NCBI GenBank assembly: GCA_002171155.1 | Contig: NHHF01000122.1 | Span: 1 to 13,090, forward strand | DNA from: Betaproteobacteria bacterium TMED156 | GTDB taxonomy: Bacteria; Pseudomonadota; Gammaproteobacteria; Burkholderiales; Burkholderiaceae_A | DNA length: 13,090 nucleotides | Direction of reading: 5' to 3' | Shown here: in pieces, positions 6,528 through 13,090 of the stretch | Position numbering within the stretch: the first letter of the stretch is position 1 | Layout of the letters: each line of letters opens with the position of its first letter | The notes under the pieces: generated by a model | Databases searched by the model: none | The model's input: the letters and a program-made list of their open reading frames with translations, nothing else | What the model was told of the DNA's origin: nothing | Program-made: the position numbers and the translations under genes

Positions 6528-7052
6528 TTAGGGCGCTATTCTCTGTAATCTTTCAATTATTCTAATTGCTAATTGCTTCTCTATGTCAGATCTATGAAAT
6601 GCCTCATGGGACTGTGTTGCCAAAACATCAGTGTCACTAAAATTTACAGATCTTATAATTTGCAATTTATCTAATGGCTGAATTGGTTTACCTTCCTGAT
6701 CATTTATTTCTATTTTAACAGTTGTTCTTAGCTCTAATTCTCTGGGCCGACCAGCCCCTGAAAAGCCTACAACAACTTTTTCATTGTCAACAAGAAGATT
6801 AATAACAACTTCTGAATCAACTGCTGAGTTGACAATATTTAAATTATCCATCCTGCGAAGTCTACTTAATAACTCTCTTCCAACTCCATTCTCAATCCCC
6901 GAAAGATATATTTTATTTACTGGCAACTGATCCGACAAAACTTTAAATTTCCACCCACATCCTGACACAAACGAAAAGAAAAAGAGAAAGCTTAAAATTT
7001 GAATTAAATTTATAGATTTGTGGTGTGATGATTTTTTTGAATTATGTTTCAT
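6528..7052 (-). CDS. lptE: LPS-assembly lipoprotein LptE
   Basis: Outer-membrane lipoprotein that plugs and helps assemble LptD, the translocon that places lipopolysaccharide in the outer leaflet. The 174-residue product has a lipoprotein signal: a basic, His-rich N-region, a hydrophobic stretch (about 14-29) and lipobox VSGC with the acylated Cys32. The mature protein begins CGWKFK, like the CGFxLR start of other LptE proteins. Later segments fit the small alpha/beta fold: LPVNKIYLSG, a GRELLSRLRRM helix, REYEL-like RPRELELRTTV strands and the C-terminal helix ending RIIERLQRIAP. The sequence itself is poorly conserved; the lipobox and location between leuS and holA, the usual proteobacterial order, make the call. 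The ATG overlaps the leuS stop as ATGA. It implies an LPS-bearing Gram-negative host. Confidence 0.9.
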   Translation of the reverse strand: MKHNSKKSSHHKSINLIQILSFLFFFSFVSGCGWKFKVLSDQLPVNKIYLSGIENGVGRELLSRLRRMDNLNIVNSAVDSEVVINLLVDNEKVVVGFSGAGRPRELELRTTVKIEINDQEGKPIQPLDKLQIIRSVNFSDTDVLATQSHEAFHRSDIEKQLAIRIIERLQRIAP

Positions 7053-9748
7053 TTTTCTTTGAGCACTAAATTAATAAGTCTCTTTGGGACAATTATGGTC
7101 TTAAGTATTATTCTTCCTTGACTGTATCGTTTATAAGCATCGGAATTAATGGCTATTTTAGTTATTTCTTCATTTGTTGATTCTGACTTTACACTTAATT
7201 TCGATCTAACTTTTCCATTTATTTGAAGAACCATTTCGATTTGCGAGTGTTCAAGTGCTTGTTGATCGAAATCAGGCCATTTTGTTGATATTAAATTACC
7301 ATACTCCTCAACAAAACCTAATTTATTCCATAAATATTCTGTTATGTGTGGTGCAATCGGATACAGAATTCGAATCAAAATTGATAGGCTTTCAACCATA
7401 ACAACATTTGGTTTTTCTAGCATTGAAGTTTGCCCTTTATTATCTAAATGTTTTTTTGTATTTTCTTCTAAAGAGTTAAGCAATTTCATGCATGCGGACA
7501 CTACTGTATTGTAATGTTGTCGGTCCATATCATAACTGGCTTGTCTAAGAATTTCGTGAGTTTTTCTTCTTAAAAAAGAATTCTTTAATTTACCAGAGAG
7601 TTTGGTTGATGATTTTATTGTGTCTGCACTTATTTCTCGACTTTGGGTGTAACAGAAATTCCACAAACGTTTTAAAAACTTATACGAACCTTCAATCGCG
7701 TTGCCAGACCACTCCAGGCTTTGTTGTGGGGGTGAAGCAAAAATGGTAAAAATCCTAGCAGTATCAGCACCATATTTTAAAATTATAGATTCAGGGTCTA
7801 CACCGTTATTTTTCGATTTAGACATTTTTTCTGATCCACCAATTAAAACTTGTGACTTATCTGCAGATAAAAAAGCACCAATTACCTTACCTCTCTTATC
7901 TCGTTTAACTTTTATCTCGTCTGGATTATAAAAAGTTTGTTTACCGTCTTTATCTTTCTTATAAAAAGTTTGGTTTAAAACCATTCCTTGTGTCAACAGG
8001 TTTTTGAAAGGTTCTCTAAATTCAATCAATCCAAGATCATTCATAACTTTAATCCAAAATCTAGCATAAAGCAGATGCAATACCGCATGCTCTATCCCTC
8101 CAATGTATTGGTCCATAGGTAACCAATAATCAACCCTAGAATCAACCATTTTATCTTGAGAGTCAAAACAACAATAACGAAGAAAATACCAGCTAGAATC
8201 GATAAAAGTATCCATGGTGTCAGTCTCACGTTTTGCAATTCCACCACATTTAGGACAGTTAGTTTCAATAAAGTTTTTTGAATCTAGAAGAGGATTTCCT
8301 GAGCCATCTGGAGTAATATTTTCAGGCAAAGTAACGGGCAATTGATCATCTGGGACTGAAACAGAGCCACATTTATTACAATGTATTATTGGAATAGGAG
8401 TTCCCCAATATCTTTGACGACTTATTGCCCAGTCCCTTAACCTTGTCTCAGTTTTCCTCTTTCCAAGATTTAATTTTTCGACGTCAGAAATTATTTTTTT
8501 TACAGCTTCATTCCTATCTAAGCCAGAATATTTGCCAGAATTTATACATATGCAATTTTCTTTTTTGCTATACCATTCTTTCCAATGAGCAACATCAAAT
8601 TCATTGCTTTTAAGTTTAGGTTGAATAACTTGTTTTATAAGAATTTTGTATTTTTTCGCGAATTCAAAATCACGTTCATCATGCGCAGGAACTCCCATCA
8701 CCGCTCCATTTCCATAACTCATAATTACATAATTACTAATCCACAAGGGTATTTTTTCTTTTGTTAGTGGATGTTCAACTGATAATTGGGTGTTAATACC
8801 TGCTTTCTCTCTAGTTGCTATTTCTGCTTCAGTAAGAGCTGATTTGTGATTATTTACAAATAATTCCACTTGAGGGTTGATAGATGTTAAAAAACTGGAA
8901 ATCGGGTGTTCAGGAGCAATTGCAACAAAAGTAACACCCATAATTGTGTCTGGTCTGGTTGTGTAGACATCCAGTAGGCCATTACTGATTAATGTGTTTG
9001 AATCATCAAAAATTGAATGTTTAAATGACGCCTGAAGGCCTGATGATCTTCCAATCCAATTTTCTTGCATGGTTTTTACTCGATCTGGCCATTCCAGTTT
9101 TTCTAGACCTTGAACGAGTTGCTTGGAATATTTAGTAATTGCTAGATAATACATAGGAATTTCGCGTTTTTCTACTTTTACTCCGGATCGCCAACCAAAA
9201 CCATCAATAACCTGCTCATTTGCTAAAACTGTTTTGTCTTTTGGATCCCAATTTACGGTACCAGTTTTTTTGTAAGCAATACCTTTCTCTAGCATCCTTA
9301 AAAAAAGCCATTGGTTCCATTTATAGTAATCCGCGGAACATGTCGTAATCTCTCTTGACCAATCAATTGCAAGACCAAGAGAAATGAGTTGTTTTTTCAT
9401 GGTTGCAATATTTGAGTATGTCCATTCTGAGGGAGAAAGATTTTTTGCTAAAGCGGCATTTTCAGCTGGTAACCCGAATGCATCCCAACCCATCGGCATT
9501 AACACGTTATAACCCATCATTCTTTTCCATCTTGCCATTACATCATTAATTGTATAATTGCGTACATGACCCATATGAAGACGTCCAGAAGGATAAGGCA
9601 ACATTGAGCAAGCATAAAATTTCCCCTTAGGATAGTTGGGATCGTTTTCAATTGTTTTGAATTGTTTGTTTAATTCCCAATATTTTTGAATTTCTTTTTC
9701 AATTTTTTGGGAATCGTAATTCTTTTCAAAAATTTTTTGATCAGTCAT
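7049..9748 (-). CDS. leuS: Leucyl-tRNA synthetase
   Basis: Class I synthetase that charges tRNA-Leu with leucine and edits mischarged products. The 899-residue protein contains HMGH (58-61, the HIGH signature) in the Rossmann catalytic domain. The CP1 editing domain has the threonine-rich TTRPDT (263-268) and GVPAHDERD (352-360) with its conserved aspartates. After SRQRYWGTPIP comes a zinc-ribbon-like insert with two CxxC pairs, Cys457/460 and Cys498/501. Then come the ETDTMDTFIDSSWY block, KMSKS (641-645) and the alpha-helical anticodon-binding and C-terminal domains, including MVLQINGKVR. E. coli LeuS is about 860 residues and lacks the cysteine pairs, which resemble betaproteobacterial versions as I recall them. 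First gene of the operon, divergent from uvrD. No Shine-Dalgarno is visible before the ATG. Confidence 0.98.
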   Translation of the reverse strand: MTDQKIFEKNYDSQKIEKEIQKYWELNKQFKTIENDPNYPKGKFYACSMLPYPSGRLHMGHVRNYTINDVMARWKRMMGYNVLMPMGWDAFGLPAENAALAKNLSPSEWTYSNIATMKKQLISLGLAIDWSREITTCSADYYKWNQWLFLRMLEKGIAYKKTGTVNWDPKDKTVLANEQVIDGFGWRSGVKVEKREIPMYYLAITKYSKQLVQGLEKLEWPDRVKTMQENWIGRSSGLQASFKHSIFDDSNTLISNGLLDVYTTRPDTIMGVTFVAIAPEHPISSFLTSINPQVELFVNNHKSALTEAEIATREKAGINTQLSVEHPLTKEKIPLWISNYVIMSYGNGAVMGVPAHDERDFEFAKKYKILIKQVIQPKLKSNEFDVAHWKEWYSKKENCICINSGKYSGLDRNEAVKKIISDVEKLNLGKRKTETRLRDWAISRQRYWGTPIPIIHCNKCGSVSVPDDQLPVTLPENITPDGSGNPLLDSKNFIETNCPKCGGIAKRETDTMDTFIDSSWYFLRYCCFDSQDKMVDSRVDYWLPMDQYIGGIEHAVLHLLYARFWIKVMNDLGLIEFREPFKNLLTQGMVLNQTFYKKDKDGKQTFYNPDEIKVKRDKRGKVIGAFLSADKSQVLIGGSEKMSKSKNNGVDPESIILKYGADTARIFTIFASPPQQSLEWSGNAIEGSYKFLKRLWNFCYTQSREISADTIKSSTKLSGKLKNSFLRRKTHEILRQASYDMDRQHYNTVVSACMKLLNSLEENTKKHLDNKGQTSMLEKPNVVMVESLSILIRILYPIAPHITEYLWNKLGFVEEYGNLISTKWPDFDQQALEHSQIEMVLQINGKVRSKLSVKSESTNEEITKIAINSDAYKRYSQGRIILKTIIVPKRLINLVLKEK

Positions 9749-9872
9749 GTTTAATTTAGGAGATACTGATAATAGTTAATTCGTATTTTACATATTAGTT
9801 AACTTTAAGATTAAAAAAAAAGTTATTTTTAAAAAAAAACTTTCTATCACCTAAAAATAAAAAAAATATCAA
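9749..9872. promoter_or_regulatory. Divergent control region between leuS and uvrD
   Basis: This 124-base spacer must hold the promoters of both flanking genes. It is extremely AT-rich. It contains two runs of nine A (9813-9821 and 9831-9839) and a third A-rich stretch (9853-9866), the palindrome AGTTAACT (9797-9804), and inverted arms TAACTTT (9800-9806) and AAAGTTA (9819-9825). A possible leuS -10 box TATTAT reads leftward about 20 bases before its ATG; a weak TTTACA (9787-9792) with a poor -10 is the best I see for uvrD. None is convincing. Neither gene has a Shine-Dalgarno here. Confidence 0.5.
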
Positions 9873-12161
9873 ATGAAATATGACTTATTAAATGGACTAA
9901 ACGAACAGCAAAAAGCAGCTGTAACTGCAGAAAACAGTTCTGTTTTGGTTTTGGCAGGTGCCGGCAGTGGCAAAACTAGGGTACTCACAACGAGAATAGC
10001 TTGGTTGTTGGCAATGGGTAAAGCTAATCCTAGAGAGATCATGGCTGTTACCTTCACAAATAAAGCAGCTAGAGAGCTTATGACTCGAATAAGTGCGATG
10101 CTCACTTTTAATTTAGGGGGAATGTGGATCGGCACCTTCCATGGATTATGTAATAGGATGCTACGATTCAACTACCAACAGGCAGCACTTCCTGAAAATT
10201 TTCAAATTCTCGATATACAAGACCAATTAGCGGCAATTAAACGCTTAATGAAAAATTTGAACGTTGACACTGAAAAATTTGCTCCAAGACAGGTACAAAG
10301 ATTTATTAATTCTGCTAAAGAGGAAGGATTAAGATTTAACAATATTGAGGAAAATAGTGAATTTAATAAACTTCATATAGAGCTTTATGAGGCTTATGAA
10401 ATTCAGTGTCAAAAAGAGGGAGTTGTTGATTTTGGTGAACTTTTATTAAGGTCACTTGAATTACTCCAACGATCCAAGGATATCAGAGAACATTATCAAT
10501 TAAGATTTAAACACATACTTGTTGATGAGTTTCAGGACACAAGCTCATTACAATATGAATGGTTGAAATTACTTAGTAATAAATCTACTAACGTGTTAGC
10601 AGTAGGTGATGATGACCAAAGTATTTATGCATTTAGAGGAGCTGATGTAGCAAACATGAAATATTTCAAAAAAGATTTTAATGTTAGAGATACAGTTCGT
10701 TTAGAACAAAATTACAGGTCACACGGCTATATTTTGGATGCTGCTAATGCCCTTATTTCAAATAATAGCTCGAGACTTGGTAAAAATTTGTGGACTGACT
10801 TGGGAATGGGTGAGCTCATAAAAACATATGAATCACTTGAAGATATAGATGAAGCTATTTGGATTGTTGAGGAAGCCAAAAGCTTTATTGACCTGGGTTT
10901 ATCACCATCAGAAATTGCAATTTTATATAGAAGCAATGCTCAATCCAGAATCATCGAACATGAGCTTAATAAAAGGAAACTTGATTACAGAGTTTATGGG
11001 GGTCTTCGCTTTTATGATCGAGCAGAAGTAAAACATGCATTGGCTTACTTAAGATTAATTGAAAATCAGGATGATAATAATGCTTTTTTGAGAATTGTTA
11101 ATTTTCCACCTAGAAAAATAGGTAGTCGTACAATCGATAAATTACAGGAAACAGCCGAAAAGTTTAATGTCGGTTTATTTAAAGCAATTGAAAAAATAGA
11201 TGGTAAGTCTGGAGCGGCTTTGTTCAAATTCAAGGAACTTATTTTAGGAATTACAAACGATGTGGTCCTTATGAATTTACCTGAAACTGTTAACAACGTT
11301 ATTACTCGCTCTGGTCTAGTTGAACATTTTCTCTCTGAAAAAAATGGTTCAGAGAGATTGGAAAATTTGAAGGAACTAGTAACTGCTTCATCTGGATTTA
11401 TAGATGATGAAAATATTAGCAGTTCAACTCCTTCAAATTATGGCTTAACTGAAGAAAATTCGAATGACCAGATTTTTTCTGGAAAGGAAGGCGTGTTAGA
11501 CGACAAAAATTTTGATTTAGATTTGAATCTTACTCCTTTAGCTAGATTTTTGTCTCATGCATCTCTTGAGTCTGGAGAGGCTCAGGCAGCCGCAGGTAAG
11601 GAAGCTGTCCAATTAATGACAATTCATTCAGCAAAGGGCTTAGAATTTGATGTCGTCTTTGTGACTGGACTAGAGGAGGGATTATTCCCTCATGAAAATT
11701 CTTTAAATGAATTCAATGGGTTAGAGGAGGAAAGAAGGCTGATGTATGTGGCCTTGACAAGGGCTAGAAAACGATTGTTTTTAACTAGTGCTCAATCTCG
11801 AAGGTTACATGGCCAACTAAGATATCATCAAAAAAGTCGTTTCCTCAGCGAGATTCCAGAAAAATGCATAAAAAAAATACAATCATTTAAGAACAAAAGC
11901 CACAATTTTTATACCAACCAAAATCAAAATTTACATAGTATTAGGCTCAATAATTTTTCAACATCTTATGGGTCAGAACCAAATCATAACAACAAAGAAA
12001 ATTCTTTAAAAATAGGACAAAATATAAGGCATAAAAGATTTGGGGATGGAGTTGTAATTGCTATTCAGGGGACTGGTTTAGAGGCGAGTGCTCAAATACA
12101 ATTTGAAGGTAATGATATTCGTTGTTTGTCTTTAGCAGTTGCAAAATTTGAAAAAATTTAG
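9873..12161 (+). CDS. uvrD: UvrD/PcrA-type superfamily 1A DNA helicase (helicase II)
   Basis: 3'-to-5' ATP-dependent helicase that removes excised strands in nucleotide-excision and methyl-directed mismatch repair. The 762-residue product matches E. coli UvrD (720) end to end. It has LNEQQKAAV (Q-motif region), Walker A GAGSGKT (29-35), VTFTNKAARE (motif Ia), GTFHGLCNR, Walker B DEFQD (218-222), GDDDQSIYAFRGA (245-257), LEQNYRS, VQLMTIHSAKGLEF (motif V) and MYVALTRARK (motif VI). It ends in the UvrD-specific Tudor-like module (about 713-762, RHKRFGDGVVIAIQGTGLEA...FEG), which argues against Rep. An acidic, Ser/Asn-rich linker (about 505-552) precedes LTPLARFLSHASLE; a similar extra segment is known to me from betaproteobacterial UvrD. 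The ATG at 9873 has no Shine-Dalgarno, but the homology begins at residue 4-8. It ends three bases from mutS. Confidence 0.96.
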   Translation: MKYDLLNGLNEQQKAAVTAENSSVLVLAGAGSGKTRVLTTRIAWLLAMGKANPREIMAVTFTNKAARELMTRISAMLTFNLGGMWIGTFHGLCNRMLRFNYQQAALPENFQILDIQDQLAAIKRLMKNLNVDTEKFAPRQVQRFINSAKEEGLRFNNIEENSEFNKLHIELYEAYEIQCQKEGVVDFGELLLRSLELLQRSKDIREHYQLRFKHILVDEFQDTSSLQYEWLKLLSNKSTNVLAVGDDDQSIYAFRGADVANMKYFKKDFNVRDTVRLEQNYRSHGYILDAANALISNNSSRLGKNLWTDLGMGELIKTYESLEDIDEAIWIVEEAKSFIDLGLSPSEIAILYRSNAQSRIIEHELNKRKLDYRVYGGLRFYDRAEVKHALAYLRLIENQDDNNAFLRIVNFPPRKIGSRTIDKLQETAEKFNVGLFKAIEKIDGKSGAALFKFKELILGITNDVVLMNLPETVNNVITRSGLVEHFLSEKNGSERLENLKELVTASSGFIDDENISSSTPSNYGLTEENSNDQIFSGKEGVLDDKNFDLDLNLTPLARFLSHASLESGEAQAAAGKEAVQLMTIHSAKGLEFDVVFVTGLEEGLFPHENSLNEFNGLEEERRLMYVALTRARKRLFLTSAQSRRLHGQLRYHQKSRFLSEIPEKCIKKIQSFKNKSHNFYTNQNQNLHSIRLNNFSTSYGSEPNHNNKENSLKIGQNIRHKRFGDGVVIAIQGTGLEASAQIQFEGNDIRCLSLAVAKFEKI

Positions 12162-12164
12162 TTT

Positions 12165-13090
12165 CTAACTATCTAAAGATTTTTTCCATTTAAAAATTAG
12201 ATCGAGTGCTAGTTTAGGAGAACAAACGTTAGGGTCAATATTTACAATTTCGTTGATTATTTCCATACCTTTGTTTTGTTCTAAGATGTTTTTACTTATC
12301 TCCTGCTCAGTTTCAACCAAGATTTCGTGATTTGTTGGAAGTTTAATACTGTTAGCATAATTTAAAACTGAATTTGGAATACCTGCCAATTTAGCAACCT
12401 TCAAACCAAAGCTCTTACTTGCAGGACCTTTTTTCAACTCGTATAAAAAGACTATTTGATCATCTCGTTCTTTTGTTGAAATATGAAAATTTTCTACCCC
12501 CTTTAATTGTTTTGAGAGTTCAGTTATTTCGAAGTAGTGAGTTGCAAAGAGACAAAGTGACTGATTTACTTTATTAATTTCTGTAGCAATTGCAATTGCT
12601 AGAGCGAGTCCATCAGATGTTGAGGTCCCACGTCCAATTTCATCCATAATTACAAGACTTTTTTTTGTACTTTTATGTAATATTTTTGCTGCCTCTGTCA
12701 TTTCAACCATAAAAGTTGATCTCCCACCAGCTAAATCATCAGCAGCACCAATTCTTGTAAAAATTCGGTCAATTACTCCAATTTTTGCATAACTGGCAGG
12801 TACGGGTGCACCCATTCTTCCCAAAATAGTAATTAGTGCCACCTGTTTCATGTATGTAGATTTGCCACTCATATTTGGTCCGGTTAAAAGCATCATATTT
12901 TTATTTGAAGTTAATAAAGTATCGTTTGGGTAGAAGTTGTTTTCATAATCTCCTTCTAATTTATTATTTCCCAAAACAGGATGGAATCCTTGCTTAATAT
13001 TTATTTCTGAATTTTCAGAAAGTTCTGGAATAACCCATTTTTTTTCAGATATTTTCAAGGCTAGTGAGGTTAAAGCATCTAAAAGATTTA
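12165..13090 (-). CDS. mutS: DNA mismatch repair protein MutS, C-terminal part (5' end beyond window)
   Basis: Recognises mispairs and, after ATP binding, recruits MutL. About 308 codons are present, covering the end of the clamp/lever region and the whole ATPase domain; the frame runs through the right edge, where the residues read NLLDALTSLA, a typical MutS segment. Motifs in order are GFHPVLGN, Walker A GPNMSGKSTYMKQ, FTRIGAADDLAGGRSTFMVE (signature loop), Walker B MDEIGRGTSTSDG, ATHYFEITEL (switch), the helix-turn-helix KGPASKSFGLKVAKLAGIP, and a C-terminal IDPNVCSPKLALDLIFKWK. A frame beginning with TTG at 13058 is only an internal piece. The gene converges with uvrD. An A8 run lies just before Walker B (12659-12666). 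Confidence 0.97.
   Translation of the reverse strand, partial: NLLDALTSLALKISEKKWVIPELSENSEINIKQGFHPVLGNNKLEGDYENNFYPNDTLLTSNKNMMLLTGPNMSGKSTYMKQVALITILGRMGAPVPASYAKIGVIDRIFTRIGAADDLAGGRSTFMVEMTEAAKILHKSTKKSLVIMDEIGRGTSTSDGLALAIAIATEINKVNQSLCLFATHYFEITELSKQLKGVENFHISTKERDDQIVFLYELKKGPASKSFGLKVAKLAGIPNSVLNYANSIKLPTNHEILVETEQEISKNILEQNKGMEIINEIVNIDPNVCSPKLALDLIFKWKKSLDS

Larger units (their letters stand above)
1831..9748 (-). other. Seven-gene operon leuS-lptE-holA-proA-hemJ-rlmL-yggS
   Basis: All seven genes read leftward, with junctions of ATGA overlap (leuS/lptE), TAAATG (lptE/holA), TAGTG (holA/proA), GTGA (proA/hemJ), a 9-base gap (hemJ/rlmL) and ATGATTGA overlap (rlmL/yggS). There is no room for internal terminators and no clear internal promoter was noticed. 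Cotranscription from upstream of leuS is inferred from this spacing. Confidence 0.8.

Noticed and set aside
9869..10171. 100-codon open frame on the minus strand opposite the start of uvrD
   Set aside because: It lies antisense to the conserved UvrD Walker A and motif Ia codons, resembles no family I know, and is explained as a shadow of uvrD.
12165..13058. A 297-residue stand-alone MutS ATPase protein
   Set aside because: The frame continues upstream to the window edge with MutS-like residues and the supposed start is an internal TTG Leu codon, so this is the tail of full-length MutS.
1..13090. Search for CRISPR arrays, insertion sequences, long repeats, tRNA or rRNA genes, toxin-antitoxin or defence genes
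   Set aside because: No spaced direct repeats, transposase motifs, terminal inverted repeats or tRNA-like cloverleaf sequences were seen; all space is filled by recognised housekeeping genes.
1..13090. An undescribed biological system
   Set aside because: Every gene belongs to a well-known family with intact motifs, and the gaps are too short to hide another gene. The oddities are about start codons, promoters and homopolymers.

Overview
This is an ordinary housekeeping stretch of an AT-rich bacterial chromosome (roughly two-thirds A+T by eye). I found no sign of mobile DNA, phage, defence loci, CRISPR or RNA genes. Two things suggest a streamlined betaproteobacterium, perhaps Burkholderiales-like. 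LeuS carries two CxxC pairs and UvrD has a long acidic linker before its last helicase motifs, both of which I recall from betaproteobacterial homologues. The order leuS-lptE-holA-proA and the divergent murJ/rpsT pair also fit. The class-level call is moderate-confidence inference; no genus is assigned.

Layout. Bases 1-1489 hold murJ (lipid II flippase) on the minus strand, cut by the window edge before its stop. rpsT (ribosomal protein S20) diverges from it at 1535-1798, with only 45 bases between the two start codons and a good sigma70-type promoter whose -35 box lies inside murJ. From 9748 down to 1831 runs a compact seven-gene minus-strand operon: leuS, lptE, holA, proA, hemJ, rlmL, yggS. 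Every junction overlaps, abuts or is separated by at most 9 bases. A 124-base AT-rich spacer with A-tracts separates leuS from divergent uvrD (9873-12161, plus). uvrD converges with mutS, whose C-terminal ATPase part occupies 12165-13090 before the window ends. No gap between genes exceeds about 125 bases.

Functions. The operon mixes translation (LeuS, and RlmL for 23S rRNA methylation), envelope biogenesis (LptE for LPS export), replication (delta subunit of the clamp loader), proline synthesis (ProA), haem synthesis (HemJ) and PLP homeostasis (YggS). Tight packing and stop-start coupling look like the organising principle rather than a shared pathway. uvrD and mutS both act in mismatch repair and end 3 bases apart.

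Points worth a second look are small-scale: non-ATG starts for proA (GTG), hemJ (GTG) and rlmL (TTG); a possible leaderless murJ mRNA; an A8 tract where loss of one A would fuse RlmL in frame to YggS; A8/A9 tracts inside several essential genes and in mutS; and the uvrD/mutS tail-to-tail junction. I looked for a novel system and do not believe this window contains one.
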